From Cryphonectria parasitica EP155 (lineage: Eukaryota > Ascomycota > Sordariomycetes > Diaporthales > Cryphonectriaceae), in the NCBI RefSeq assembly GCF_011745365.1, contig NW_024468911.1, forward strand, positions 2,288,759 through 2,352,758: a DNA stretch of 64,000 nucleotides. Reading direction: 5' to 3'. The translations under genes were made by a program, and so were the position numbers. Every line of letters starts with the position of its first letter. Position 1 is the stretch's first letter. The notes under the pieces are model-generated. The model was given only the letters and a program-made list of their open reading frames with translations, made no database searches and had not been told where the DNA came from. Below, piece by piece: positions 41,876 to 52,450 of the stretch.

Positions 41876-42616
41876 ATGCTCTCCTTTCTCGCCAAACATC
41901 CACCAAGGACCAAGATCAGCCATCTAGACAAATTCAGTCTTGACGGCGGACGCTCTCTAGTCGAGTTCAAGCGGCCCGCCAGCCGCTATCTTGTGATCAA
42001 CAGACTTCCCCCAGCCGCCTCAGACGCTGAAGCTCGACGCGAGGGGCTCAGCCATAATGGCGCCAACTCGTCGCTCGCCCCGCCTCTGCACAAACACTTT
42101 TGGCAGGAAGAGACTTTCCACGTCATGAGCGGGACCGCAAGGTTCACACTCGGGACTAACAGGGCGGAGCGGCTGGCGGCAGCGGGCGAGGTGGTTGTCG
42201 TGCCCAGGCGCGAGATCCATACGTTCTGCAACGCAAGCGAGGAGACAGGCTTGGTGGTTGAGTTTGTACTGGATCCTGTCTCGAGGGGTACGGATGAAGC
42301 TTACTTTCGTGAGTCATTCCTCTCTACTGCGTTCGCACGAGGTGACATGATGATTACGGCCCAGCTAACTTCTTACTTCTGAGGTAATGTTTGGGGCTAT
42401 CGTGATGACTGCAGGAAAGCCGGCATACGCAGAAGCTTCTTCCAAGCCCTGCTCTTTATGCATCATGGAGGCATCGTCATGGCTCTGCCTGGGCCTGAGA
42501 TGGTGTTCAGGTATTTGGGTCTCCTCTTGAATTATGTTGGTGGTGTGATGATAGGGCAGGTATTGCTTGGCTATCATAGCTCGTACCCAGAATACTATCA
42601 CAACGCGGCGTTGTGA
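41876..42616 (+). CDS. cupin-domain protein with C-terminal membrane helix
   Basis: Exons 41876..42308 and 42384..42616 (75-bp intron, phase 1) give 221 residues. Without splicing the frame stops at 42382; the intron has GTGAGT, branch GCTAAC and a GAG acceptor. The cupin motifs lie around PPLHKHFWQEETFHVMSG (His and Glu metal ligands) and VVPRREIHTFCN. Exon 2 adds RNVWGYRDDCRKAGIRRSFF and a hydrophobic C-terminal segment (VFRYLGLLLNYVGGVMIGQV) likely inserted in a membrane. This layout is common in uncharacterised fungal cupins, some encoded near secondary-metabolite genes. Substrate unknown. Confidence 0.82.
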
Positions 42617-43581
42617 CGACAGGAGCCAGTGCTAGTGGGTGTGTCCTTATGACCCTTCGGATTTTCGGATCATGAGATGTTCTGGGTACTTACTGAGGGG
42701 AGTATACAAAGCTAAATTAAAACCCTACACATCGAAGAGGGACCTATGTATGAACAGTTGTTGGGTAAGTAGCTACATTGGATTCTCGCACGCCTTGCCC
42801 CAATCTGATCACACCCGTACTAGATACTGGGGTTTTACTCTTTCACGCTTGTTTTCACATATTGACATCGATATATTGTACAGTGTGCATTGGATCCTTT
42901 GTGCTTGACTCTTGGGGACTCTTCAATTTGACCAGTTCCGAAAGGAAATGACATCAACTTTAACTTTCCGGTCAGGATTCTTGGACATTCCACATTTCCG
43001 AAATCACGATTATCATTTTCTAGATTTTCCTCCTCATCTCAACAAGAGCTTTAGGTGGAAGTCCGCGTCGCCAATAGATTCAAAGTTCGGACAGTTTGAT
43101 ATGCCGACTAATGAACCCTTACATGCGTCACAATCGGATTCCAAATCCGCTGGCCCTACACATGCAGGGATGTACACCACCTCGCCTCTAGCCTGAAAGT
43201 TCTCTTTGATTACGTTGATGACTTGACGTCTTGCCAGGGTGAGGAGTTGATATTGAAACTTACCGACATGAACTATTATATGTCGGGTAGAGTGATCTGT
43301 GAATTTAGCGGTAGACCTGCACTCATCAGCTACAAGCCAAACACGTAATCGAAAGCAAGATGCGTACATCCTGCTAAGGACACTGATTTCTCCGAATGGA
43401 TAACGGAGCTTTATTGAGAATCCCCTCGGAGACTGTAAGCAACAAGCCCAAGATGATATAAGATAGCAGCCTCTAAACACCTATTCACCCGTTTAGAGAG
43501 TTCTCGAAAACTCACTCCAACAGTTTTTTTTGGGTTCCTTTCAGACATTTAATCTCCCCCCCCCCCCCTTAACTGTCCACC
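42617..43581. other. intergenic region
   Basis: A 148-codon minus-strand open frame at 43034-43480 shows no domain and is not called. A 13-base C run lies at 43556-43568, just before the lipase start. Confidence 0.45.
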
Positions 43582-44898
43582 ATGGCTAAATCTCTTCATA
43601 TTCTAGGCTACTGCATTGCCCTGCTCATAGCCTCGTCTGGCCAAACCACAGCTCAATCCATCATCACCTCAAAACCTCTACCACCAAGTCAAGACCCGTG
43701 GTACATAGCCCCAGAAAACTACACGGCCGCCGTACCAGGCGACATCTTGCGCCTCCGCGAGGCCCCAGGCGACTTGTGCTCCATCGTCGCCAACTGCTCA
43801 GCGGCATGGAACATCCTCTACCGCACAACAGACAACGACCAAAGCGCCACCTGGGCAGTGACCACACTCCTCGCCCCGCCCATCGAATACAGCAGCACAT
43901 CCTCCAAGAAGGCCCTCAACAAGGCCCTCCTGTCCTATCAGCTCGCCATCGACTCCCCAGCCGTAGACCAACAGCCGAGCTACCTGCTCTACACCCCCAA
44001 CGCCACCGACCAATGGGTTGACTTCACCGCCGCCCTGGGCCGCGGCTGGTTCGTCAGCGTGCCAGACTACGAGTCCACCAAGGCCGCCTTCGGCGCCCCG
44101 TTTCTCGAGGGCCAGGCGACGCTCGACAACATCCGCGCCGTGCTCAACCTGGCCCGCGCCCGCCCCGACATCGGGCTGGCAGGCGGAGAGGACGTGCGCT
44201 GCGCGGTGTGGGGGTACTCGGGCGGCTCCATCGCCAGCGAGTGGGCGGTGGAGCTGCAAGGGCTGTACGCGCCGGAGCTGCCACTGGCGGGTGCCGTGCT
44301 GGGCGGGCTCGTGCCCAACTTCACGACTGTCTTCTACGAGATCGACGGCACCGTGTGGGCAGGCGACATCCCCGCCGGCGTCGTCGGCGTGACGGTCGAG
44401 GACGCAGCGGCGCGGGCGTTTGTGCTGTCTAGGCTCAAGACAACCGGGCCCTACAACGCGACCACGTTCCTGTCTGTGCTCAACAACTCCGTGACCGAGA
44501 ACTTTGCCGTCTTTGCGGGCCAGAACATCTCGGACTACTTTGTCGGAGGGGTGGCGGACATGTTCGCACCGATCCTGCTGGACCTGTACAATGCCGGCCA
44601 GATGGGCCTTCACGGAAGACCCGGCGTGCCTCTGTTCCTGTACAAGGCGATTGCGGACGAGTTCACCCCCATCTACCAGACGGATGAGCTGGTGGCGCAG
44701 TTTTGTGCCGAGGGGGTGGATGTTTTGTACGAGAGGAATACGGTGGGCGAGCATGTGAGCGAGCTTGCCAATGGGCATACAAGGGCCCTGGACTATCTAA
44801 GCATGGTGTTCGAGGCCACAATTGGGGATCTGTATAGGAACCAGTCGTGTATCGTGCGCAATGTCTCGGTAGTGGACAGCACTGGAGCAGTGCTCTGA
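43582..44898 (+). CDS. secretory lipase (LIP family)
   Basis: Single exon, 438 residues, normal for the Candida-type secretory lipase family (PF03583). Signal peptide at residues 1-24, then the DPWY...PGDILRLRE opening typical of the family. The nucleophile elbow is WGYSGGS with Ser213. The acid is Asp359 in YKAIADEFTP and the base His391 in NTVGEHVSE. Numerous Asn-X-Ser/Thr sites fit glycosylation. The enzyme is secreted and hydrolyses triacylglycerols or related esters. The alternating hydrophobic pattern and intact triad indicate a functional gene. Confidence 0.9.
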   Translation: MAKSLHILGYCIALLIASSGQTTAQSIITSKPLPPSQDPWYIAPENYTAAVPGDILRLREAPGDLCSIVANCSAAWNILYRTTDNDQSATWAVTTLLAPPIEYSSTSSKKALNKALLSYQLAIDSPAVDQQPSYLLYTPNATDQWVDFTAALGRGWFVSVPDYESTKAAFGAPFLEGQATLDNIRAVLNLARARPDIGLAGGEDVRCAVWGYSGGSIASEWAVELQGLYAPELPLAGAVLGGLVPNFTTVFYEIDGTVWAGDIPAGVVGVTVEDAAARAFVLSRLKTTGPYNATTFLSVLNNSVTENFAVFAGQNISDYFVGGVADMFAPILLDLYNAGQMGLHGRPGVPLFLYKAIADEFTPIYQTDELVAQFCAEGVDVLYERNTVGEHVSELANGHTRALDYLSMVFEATIGDLYRNQSCIVRNVSVVDSTGAVL

Positions 44899-46385
44899 GA
44901 GCTTGACAACGAGTTGTTCATTTTGATGGTTGATTGAATTGATTACTGTATCGATCTAGATCCTTCTGTAATGAGTCCAACTTGTCATGAGTGTTCGACA
45001 CAGCGAACACGCACAAATAGTCTCGCCATGGGACAAGAATAGACAAGAAGTTCAAGTTGCAAAGACAGGTCATGGAAGGAATTGGTGTTGAGGCTTGCTC
45101 TGAACATGCAATTGTTGGATACTTGTTTTGGTGTTATCACCGAGATCCTTTTTGGACCACTGTATTTAAAGTAATTCATCATATTTCCACAATTTTCCTT
45201 CCAGAGAGAAGCAGCATCCTACCATTCATTGGCACACAATTAGGGATACTCTGAACAACCATACCTGGGCAGCAGACAACCAGCTGACACGGTTGACCGC
45301 CAACGTATTGAGAAACAGGGTAGGTCTTCCTTTGGACAAGGAATTTAAGATGAACCCTCTGCTGTGCCGCCGACGGTAAGACTGACCAGTGCGCCGCCTG
45401 ATGGTATCGGTAGATAACCGGCTAACTATGCCGGTCTGCCGCCCTGGATTCATGGACCAGGCGGGCGGCCAGCCGCCATAGCGCCGGCCCTCTCGCGAGA
45501 AGAGTTGTGATGACTGTTCTAGTGCTGACTGCGGTGGATGGCCGGCTGGGTAAAATCTCTGCGAGCTGGATGTCCCAAAACGGACACGCGCGCACACCTA
45601 CACAATCATTGAACACTCACTCACAGGTAGCCTGTCTGCCTGGCTGCCTGGCTGCCTGTCTGTCTAAGGAAGGGCCTGCAGAGATGTCTTGCATGCCTAC
45701 AGGATGAGGAGAATGACGAGGCTTTTGGGGGCTAGATTCAACAATGTACATTGACCTTTCAAGATGGCCGCAAAACATATAGTTTTTCGGAGTCTTCTTT
45801 ATGTGCAGAGTCTTCGTGGGGCTGGGTAATCACACTGCTCTGGCACCGGCATACCATGCCCGAATAAAGCAGCTGCCACTTGGAAGTATAGTTTTGCAAC
45901 GTGCTCTAGACGATGTAGGGTGTCATTCTCCCCAACGAGCCGTATTGATCAGAGGAACGAGTTAGCAGGGGCTAGGGTTATAAAAAGTGCATTCAGCTGA
46001 GTGCTTAGCGCTCCTTGGATTGAGTTACGCCTGCATAATAAACGTTGCTGACCAACGGAGAAGCTTCTGTGGCATCCGCTTCCTTCGGTCTGGTGCAAGG
46101 AGGACCCTTTGAAATGAGAGTCCTGTCAATCTGAACCTATCAGCCTCTGAAGAAATTCAGAGCCAGATTGTGGTATGCACACTTGGCAATATTTAAAGAG
46201 GGACCCTCGCCAGCTGCGCCATGTCTATTTCCTCGGGGTCAGCGGTACCATCGGTCTCGGAGGACCAGAAGAGAACAAGAAAGAAGACAGAAAGCAAAAG
46301 AAAACACACAGAACAAGGCCAACGAAAAGCACAGTTCTCCCCTACCTATCGTCTTTTCTACAACCCATAGTTTATAACCCCCGAT
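44899..46385. other. intergenic region
   Basis: About 1.5 kb without a recognised gene. A degenerate CTGG/CTGT repeat lies at about 45629-45665. Confidence 0.5.
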
Positions 46386-47411
46386 ATGGCGCCTAAACTC
46401 CGCTTCGTAACTGACAACCGTGTCGTGAAAACCGACGCAGGTGCCCGGAGCATTCAAGTCATCTGTGCTGGCCTCCCACGATGCGCGACCTCTTCAATGC
46501 AGGCCGCGCTCGAGGGGCCAGTGTTGGGCTATGAGCCCTGTATGCACAGTACGTATGAGTGCAGGTTTAAGAGTATGACTACGAAAAAAGGAATGAAGCT
46601 GATGATCTGATCGATGACAGTGGCCCACGTCGCACCGCATGCAGACAGACTGCAGCTTGCAATCGAGGCTATGCAAGAGCTGGACCCGAAGAAACGGCAG
46701 AAAATGATCCGGCCATTGTTCACCGGGTATGCGGCAACGGCGGACTTCCCTGGCATCTTGTTCGCGGATGATCTGATGGATATGTATCCCGACGCCGTTG
46801 TGATCCTGAATCTGCGTGACGACCCGGCGGCCTGGGTCAGATCGTTTGACGAGACGCTGTCCTTCTTCGTGAGTACTTTTTCAGCATAGTCCACTCAGGG
46901 ATCACACAGCTCAAGAGAGTTCCAATCGCACACAAGCTGACCCCGGGGGTTTCATCACAAGTACACCAACACATATCGCGCCTCCACCTTCCTCTGGAGT
47001 GCCGACCGCGCCCACTACAACGTCCATCACATGGCGAGACAGGTCTTCGCCACGCGGCTCGGCTTCGACGCACCGCTTCCCTCGGTAGAGTTCTACCACG
47101 CTTATAACGACTGGGTGCGGCGCGAGGCCACGAAGCGAGGGCGCGTGGTATTGGAGTGGCAGGTTGTCGATGGGTACGAGCCGATCTGTAGATTCCTGGG
47201 CAAAGACGTGCCGAAGGACGCGGAGGGCAAGGTGCTGGAGTTCCCGAAGGTGAATGATGCAAAGACCGTGAAGTTTGTGCAAAAGTTCTTGCTCTTTAGG
47301 GGCCTGGCGAGTTGGATCTTGGTTGGAGCGGCCATCTGGGGTGCGTGGACGTATGGTGGAAAGGTATTGCCAAGTTTCGTAAAGGGAGGACTTGACTTGG
47401 CATCAAGGTAG
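46386..47411 (+). CDS. Sulfotransfer_4-family P-loop protein
   Basis: Exons 46386..46548, 46621..46868 and 46962..47411 (introns 72 and 93 bp, phases 1 and 0) give 286 residues. The PAPS-type P-loop is ICAGLPRCATSSMQAALE (residues ~26-43). The spliced MAHVAPHADRLQL and DYPDAVVILNLRDDPAAW-like region (here MYPDAVVILNLRDDPAAWVRS) match the fungal Sulfotransfer_4 group. A C-terminal hydrophobic segment (GLASWILVGAAIWGAWTYGG) probably anchors it in a membrane. Fungal members are often called NAD-dependent epimerase-like in databases, but the P-loop argues for sulfotransferase fold. Substrate unknown. Confidence 0.8.
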
Positions 47412-49253
47412 TCAAGACATTGCCCAGGACTGAATAGACAGACAAGAGAACTACTTCTGTCACCCTGAATACAAATCGGGCACTGCCCTTGGCGAGTCAA
47501 CGGTACGGTCATAGAATTTTGTGAACGAGCCTCGGTTACTTCTCTCAGATTCTTACCTCCTTTGCGCAGGATACGACAAGAGGACAATTCAAGAGAAAAT
47601 GGGAAAACTCCAGGAGGACTTAGTGACCATCGGCCGCACGATACTAACGCCCAGTATATCCGCTAAGACGACAGGCGTCTGACCCATGGAGCCATGATCG
47701 CGTGTATCTCATGGCATCTCGTGGCCATGCCTTAGTTTCCTGCAGGCAACACAGCGTTACGACGGCTGCTGTGGGGGGTTGCATCGGCTGCAAGCGTCAA
47801 GGTACGGCATAGCTATCATAGCAAAGTGTTAGGCCCCTGCGGAGCAACTTGCGCGCCCGAGATATTCTGGACGCGTTCATCAGGCCGTCAGGCCGACCAT
47901 GTACTCTCGCCTACGCGACGTCTGATTACTCAAGTGATACCTTGTAGGTTGCAATCTTCCGAGGTGATGGCACCAACAGTGCCTTGCAAATTTGCTCCGC
48001 CCGAGACATGAAGATCTTGGGAAAAAGAAGAAGAAAAAGGGAAAAGATAAGAAGAAGAAAAGAAGAAGAAAGGTTCGATACCAGGTTGTGTGCGATGCTG
48101 GTGCGAGGCTGCCAGGCTGAAACGTTGATTGTCAGGCGACAGCAACAACAACGCAAGAGTGCTTTCCTCTAAGGCGCAAGACCATACAGCGGATATCGCG
48201 CGTGAGTTTTCATCAATGCCCAGCCCCCTTCTCTCATCTTCCTCCCCCACCCACCTCCTGCTCCTCCCGAATTGAAAGACAATACCGATGTCGCCGTCGA
48301 CGGGGCAGCGCGGCAGTGCACGACCCAACGAGAACAGCGGTGGAGAGGTCGGCAGGCGGCCTCGTAGTCGCCCTGATCCTTGTCGAGAGCCGGAAGAACT
48401 TGGCACCTGGCCACGCGCAGGGCTCCACACCTACCGGGGCATATTCGGTGTGTGGGCGGGGGAGGAAAGAGACTCTAATGGGACGGTCCCTTATTTTCTC
48501 CCTCTCACATCATGACACTTCCATATCCTGAAGAAGGTGGCGGGGGGGTTCAGGCATGTAACTGGCTGCCATGCATCCATGGAGGATTTTCTTGACGGTT
48601 CATAAAGTTGGCGGGCCAGTGACTGGGTCAGCTGGCTTGCAAGGAAAGGAAGGGGAGGGGGGGGGGGCAAGCCACGTCTGCGTCTCGTGTAGTCTCGTGT
48701 AGTCCCGTGCCGGAAGGGGAAGCTAGCGGGCCGGACTGTACCCCCGGGTGTCGTCAGAAACCTTTGCTGTTCAAGAGTTCCCTCGGCCTGTGGATCAAGC
48801 ACGAAAACAAAATGAAAACGAAGACCTCAGACAGGCGCTTTCGTGCGCATTCAGGGTCAGTGTTGGCTGGCCGCTTTTCTTCTCTTCGTTTGTCGTTCCT
48901 TCTTTCCATTTTTTTGGTCCTTTCATGGAGAGATTGTCCATGTGAACGTAACGGTGTGCCGTGTAGCCTTGAATAGCCCTGGATGATCTGCAGAGAAGAA
49001 TTAAGAAAAGAGAAGGAAAAAAACAGGGAATGTCGGGTCCTGATTCGGAACGACACCCCATCTTCTGGCTGGGCGTCTCTTTTTTTTTACAGGCTTTGGT
49101 CCGAGCCGCAGCCGAGCGACGATTGTTGATCGCCTCTTGTCTGTATCCTTTCTTGGTCCCTTTAGCCTCCTAGCCACGGAATCCACGGTGACCCCCGCGA
49201 CTTGTGGTTAGAACTGAAGAAAGGGGTCCCATGGCATGGTGCAGGGACCTGTG

Positions 49254-49291
49254 GTGTGTGTGTGTGTGTGCGCGCACACGCGTGTGTGTGT
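49254..49291. repeat. alternating purine-pyrimidine tract (TG/CG/CA)
   Basis: Thirty-eight bases of uninterrupted purine-pyrimidine alternation, with a GCGCGC core. Such tracts can adopt Z-DNA. Confidence 0.85.
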
Positions 49292-50919
49292 CACAGAGAA
49301 CGGAGGTGGGCGGCAGGATGCGTGGATGAGACAGTCGAAACAGATTTGCGGTAGAGCCGGAACGGTACGAATGCCCCGAGGCAAAGCAGGGCGATCGATC
49401 GCAGTGCTGCTGGCCGATGTCCTATGCCACGGATTTACGGCAGTGCACAGAAGGGTGCAACAGGCCAGAAGGGGTCGTCGGTCATGCGTGTTGGGGTGTG
49501 GGGCGTGTGCTTGTGCCCCCGAGTTCTGGCAAGCCCTCCCCAAGATTTGCCTGAAATGAAGGTGCCGGGGCTTGTATCCGTCTCACGGCTGAGCCCAGTT
49601 CGACTCACGCCACCCGACGTTTTATTCCTCAAGGTTTGGGCGGCTGGTCGGGTTATAAAGCATCAGCTCAGCAGCCTCACTTTCCTTTTCTTTTTCCTTC
49701 TCCCCTTCTCCTCTTGACCGCCCAAAATATGGTGGCGTGAAAGAAATCCAGGCGGACGCGAGCTGAATAAAGACAGAGCCAGGAGGGACCCAGGTGTGGG
49801 TGGAAGTCCGAGGCTATGAGGATTTTGGCGCCGGGACCGCCGGCATGCCGCGTGCATCTCTCTCTTTTCTTTCTCTTCTGCACTACGAGGCAAAGTGGGA
49901 CCGACACCAACCAGTGCGGTTACCCCGTGTTGCCATCATACCCGAATCAAGCTGAGGAGGAGGGTGATGTGGGCTGCATGTCCTAGCCAGGGCCTTTCTT
50001 GTTTCGATTGTATTTTTATACGCTTTTTGGGTCTTTCATGTCCTAAGTGTTTCTTCGATTCAGGAATGGCTGGCGATGCAGGCAACATGAGGCGTAAGGC
50101 AGTTCTCCGGTTCTAAAAATACAAGTCGCCCCCGACATGACGGCGCAAGTTGTACAAGGTCAGCTCTCTTTCCGCTCCTCTGGCCTGTTGTGCACACCTG
50201 GAAGTTGTCCTCTGGTTTTTTTCCTCCTTTTTTTCCTTCCTCTCTTGTCTTTTTCTACAAAACAAGGTTAGGTCGGAGCCGAGAGGGAGATTTGAATTTG
50301 AGATGGTTGTTTTGCCCTTGTGAAAAGAGTTTGGGGGGGGGGGGCTGGGACGGCACGTGTTCCGTGGAGCCGGAGGGGAACAGAGAGGAGGGAGAGAAAA
50401 AGAGATAGGGAGAGCTGTGGGTGGGAAATGGTGACAACGACCTTGGACCATTTCCTCTTCTCCTCTGTCCCGGTCTCCTTCCTTCTTCTTTCCCAAACGC
50501 CCTCCCCCCTCCTTCCTTCCCCTACTACTACTATTACTACTGCTACTGTACTATGGTAGGTGCTACCAGTCGTAATTGGTATCAGTACTTTGGTACCACT
50601 ACAAGACTTTTGCAAGGCAGGTAATAAGGAAAGCACTTCAGACCACCGATCACCCGGGCCACTCATCCCAGGTTCTCGTCCCCTTCGCCCCTCCAGCCCG
50701 CGCCGTAACTGCTCCGGGACCTCCTGTCCAGCCAGGTTTTCCTGGGATGACCCAGGTGACGCAGGTGGCCCAGATCGCCCACCGGCCTTTCACCCCCCCC
50801 CCCCACCCCTTCCCGTCGTCCTCGCCAATTCTAACCCATCTTCGACTTGGCCAACTCAACTCACACCCCCCCCCCCAAACCCATCCCTTTCCATCCCAAC
50901 CCGACCACAGACATTAATC

Positions 50920-50947
50920 ATGACATGACATTACATGACATGACATG
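50920..50947. repeat. short ATGAC/ATG repeat
   Basis: Five ATGAC or near-ATGAC units in tandem, one with an altered base. Low-copy simple repeat. Confidence 0.7.
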
Positions 50948-52450
50948 TACTATGTGTCATTGTGTCACAACCGATACATTTGCTTGGTCCTGGCGCACGT
51001 GGAGGGTTACGAGGGGTCAAGGACAGTGATGAGATTTGAGTTCTCGATGGAGATATGACGATCAGAAAGAAAAGAAAAAATAGTACTGAATTAGCTGTGA
51101 TATGCCGAAATAAGAAGGAACGCTTTGGCTGCATCAGTAGACAGAGAGGCGGGAGAAAGAGGATCCTTGTAGCAAAAGGCGAAAGAGTCAGGGAGAAAAG
51201 GGAGGGTGGGTGGCGAGGCAAATCCTGTCGGCGCTCCGGCCGGGGTTTTGGTGCCTCAGGCGTCGATTGATCGGGGCCAACGGACACCGTAGCGTGGCCC
51301 CCCTTGTGCTGTGCTGCCACGGCTGCCACTGAAAAAAGTCACAAAATCACGGCAGCAGGTCAGCCCCATTCTCGGGTACAGTGGAGCTAAGGGTGTACGG
51401 CAGGGTCACGGCAGGGCCAGGTACCTTCTGCCGCGTACCCAACAGAGGCCCCGAGCCTGCTGCCACCCTCTCTGCTCTGCTCACTGGCCTCGCTACCCTC
51501 GCTACCCTCAGCATCCCACCTCCGGCCCCGTCTTCCTCCCTCTTTCTCTCTCCCCTCCTCTTTTCCCCCTTCCCTCTCTTACTCCCTCCCCCCCCCCCCT
51601 CTCTTCTTCCGCTCTTCTCCCGTCTCCTTCCATCCAAATTCATCTTCCCTTGCATGACTCCGTCAATTTCTCTTCTTTTTCCTTTCTCCACCCCCCTCTC
51701 CTCTTGCAGAACATCAATCACATTAGATTCATTCATCTCCCCTGCCTTTCATCTTGCTGCCCTTTTCCTACACCAACGAATTTTCAGACGCCTGTTCTAC
51801 GCCGTCTCGGAGCAAAAAGAAGGGGTGCCTTTTGACACCTTTGGACAACAACCCTTTCCAGACTTGCCTCTGGTCTGTCTTGTTTGTCTATTTGTCTGTC
51901 TGTCTGTCTGCCTTTTGGAAAGAATTTAGATGAAGAGAGGGGTGGAAAATCTAAAACCAAGACCAAGACCAAAACCAACCCATCCATCCTAGATCGAGCC
52001 GCTGGTGTCACCCGCAGTGGCCCGCGACCAGTGGTGTCAGCCCATTCGGACCCCAGGCCCCGGACCTTTTCGCATTTCGACCCCCGGGTCTCCGAACGCT
52101 GAACCACGCACGCGCTCGCCCTCACACCTACTTTCTCATTTCCTCTCTCCCACACACAAGCGAACACCCACCGGCCCGCACACACACGCCTCTCTCTCCT
52201 CATCTCTCCTCCCCGTCCGACTCTCTTTTCCTCCTTGTCTTCTTCTCTTTTCTCTCTTCTTCCCTTCTCTGCCTTGCACTCCTTCATTTACTTGCACATC
52301 TACACACATCCACTGAACCACACACGACGACAACGTCGGCAACCGCATCGTCAACAGCAGCAACATCGTCATCACCGACAACCTTCCTCTCGCGGGCCAA
52401 GCAAAAACTCCCTCACGAAGGCTTCTTCTCCCTTCTCATCCACGTCCAAC

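Larger units (their letters stand above)
47412..52450. other. 5-kb gene-poor region and long leader of the Zn2Cys6 gene
   Basis: No protein or RNA gene could be supported. Base composition is very uneven: purine-rich DNA at 48003-48075, homopolymer G and C runs (50333-50343, 50796-50806, 50867-50877, 51588-51598), an alternating TG/CG tract, and a TGACA-type repeat at 50920-50947. From about 51480 to the start codon at 52451 the plus strand is strongly pyrimidine-rich. The last part is probably a long 5' leader and promoter of the transcription factor. Confidence 0.5.

Noticed and set aside
43034..43480. 148-codon minus-strand open frame
   Set aside because: No recognised domain, no start or promoter support, in AT-rich spacer.
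48072..48082. GGTTCGATACC matching a Pol III B box
   Set aside because: No A box, no stems; surrounded by simple purine-rich sequence.
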